From positions 1 to 14,822 of the forward strand of contig CAZVEO010000062.1 in NCBI GenBank assembly GCA_964626385.1: a stretch of 14,822 bases of DNA. The letters run 5' to 3'. A model generated the notes under the pieces. It worked only from the letters and a program-made list of their open reading frames with translations. It was not told where the DNA came from and did no database searches. Numbering within the stretch: the first letter of the stretch is position 1; each line of letters opens with the position of its first letter. This DNA comes from Scybalousia_A sp964626385 (GTDB taxonomy: Bacteria > Bacteroidota > Bacteroidia > Bacteroidales > P3). Both the position numbers and the translations under genes were made by a program. Shown here one piece after another: positions 14,781 to 14,822 of this stretch.

Positions 14781-14822
14781 GAAAAAAGTAATGGCTTTGC
14801 CCTATAAAAAGCACCCTGTGGG
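14675..14822. repeat. Further copies of the mini-hairpin modules
   Basis: ACAGGT-ACA-GCCTGT plus TTTTATAAG (14675-14697) differs at two positions from 3311-3333. In the opposite orientation, GGC-TTT-GCC (14793-14801) and CACCC-TGT-GGG (14812-14822, cut by the window end) reproduce the GGC-AAA-GCC and CACCC-ACA-GGGTG modules of the 3184-3374 array. The array evidently continues beyond the window. Confidence 0.75.

Overview
The window looks like a stretch of chromosome from a low-GC (my impression: roughly one third G+C) Gram-negative Bacteroidota, most likely Bacteroidales. Supporting signs are four promoters with the Bacteroidota -7 box TAnnTTTG, a TonB-dependent receptor with Bacteroidota-style surface lipoproteins (Cys followed by Asp-rich residues), an HU-type/SPOR fusion protein and PepSY-like secreted proteins typical of that phylum, kdsB (so KDO-containing LPS), and few strong Shine-Dalgarno sequences. 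No rRNA, tRNA, CRISPR array, transposase or phage gene is visible.

Left part (plus strand, 1-3185). A leader with a clear promoter precedes an MFS transporter. A second promoter then drives a rhomboid intramembrane protease, whose end overlaps the start of a tandem UspA-like (universal stress) protein. A short hairpin plus T-run overlaps the stop codon of that last gene.

Region 3186-3505. This 320-base convergent gap contains no gene but is dense with repeats. It is a chain of small hairpins that nearly all have three-base loops, followed by a 103-bp element bounded by a perfect 16-bp inverted repeat. The same two kinds of module return at the right edge of the window (14618-14822), so this is a dispersed repeat family of the genome. 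It is the least explained structure here.

Middle part (minus strand, 7759 down to 3506). One promoter appears to drive four genes: an eight-helix membrane protein of unrecognised family, a TonB-dependent outer-membrane receptor, and two paralogous Asp-tagged lipoproteins. This reads as a candidate outer-membrane uptake system for an unidentified ligand.

Right part (minus strand, 14496 down to 7900). purA (AMP synthesis), a two-domain secreted PepSY-like protein, a deoxynucleoside kinase, kdsB (CMP-KDO synthesis) and an HU-SPOR membrane protein lie 2-22 bases apart and probably form one transcript. It is closed by a strong 15-bp hairpin, after which comes a separate M16 zinc peptidase gene. 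The group mixes nucleotide supply, envelope LPS synthesis and a division/peptidoglycan-linked membrane protein. The purA start should be placed at 14496, because the upstream in-frame ATG lies inside the promoter.
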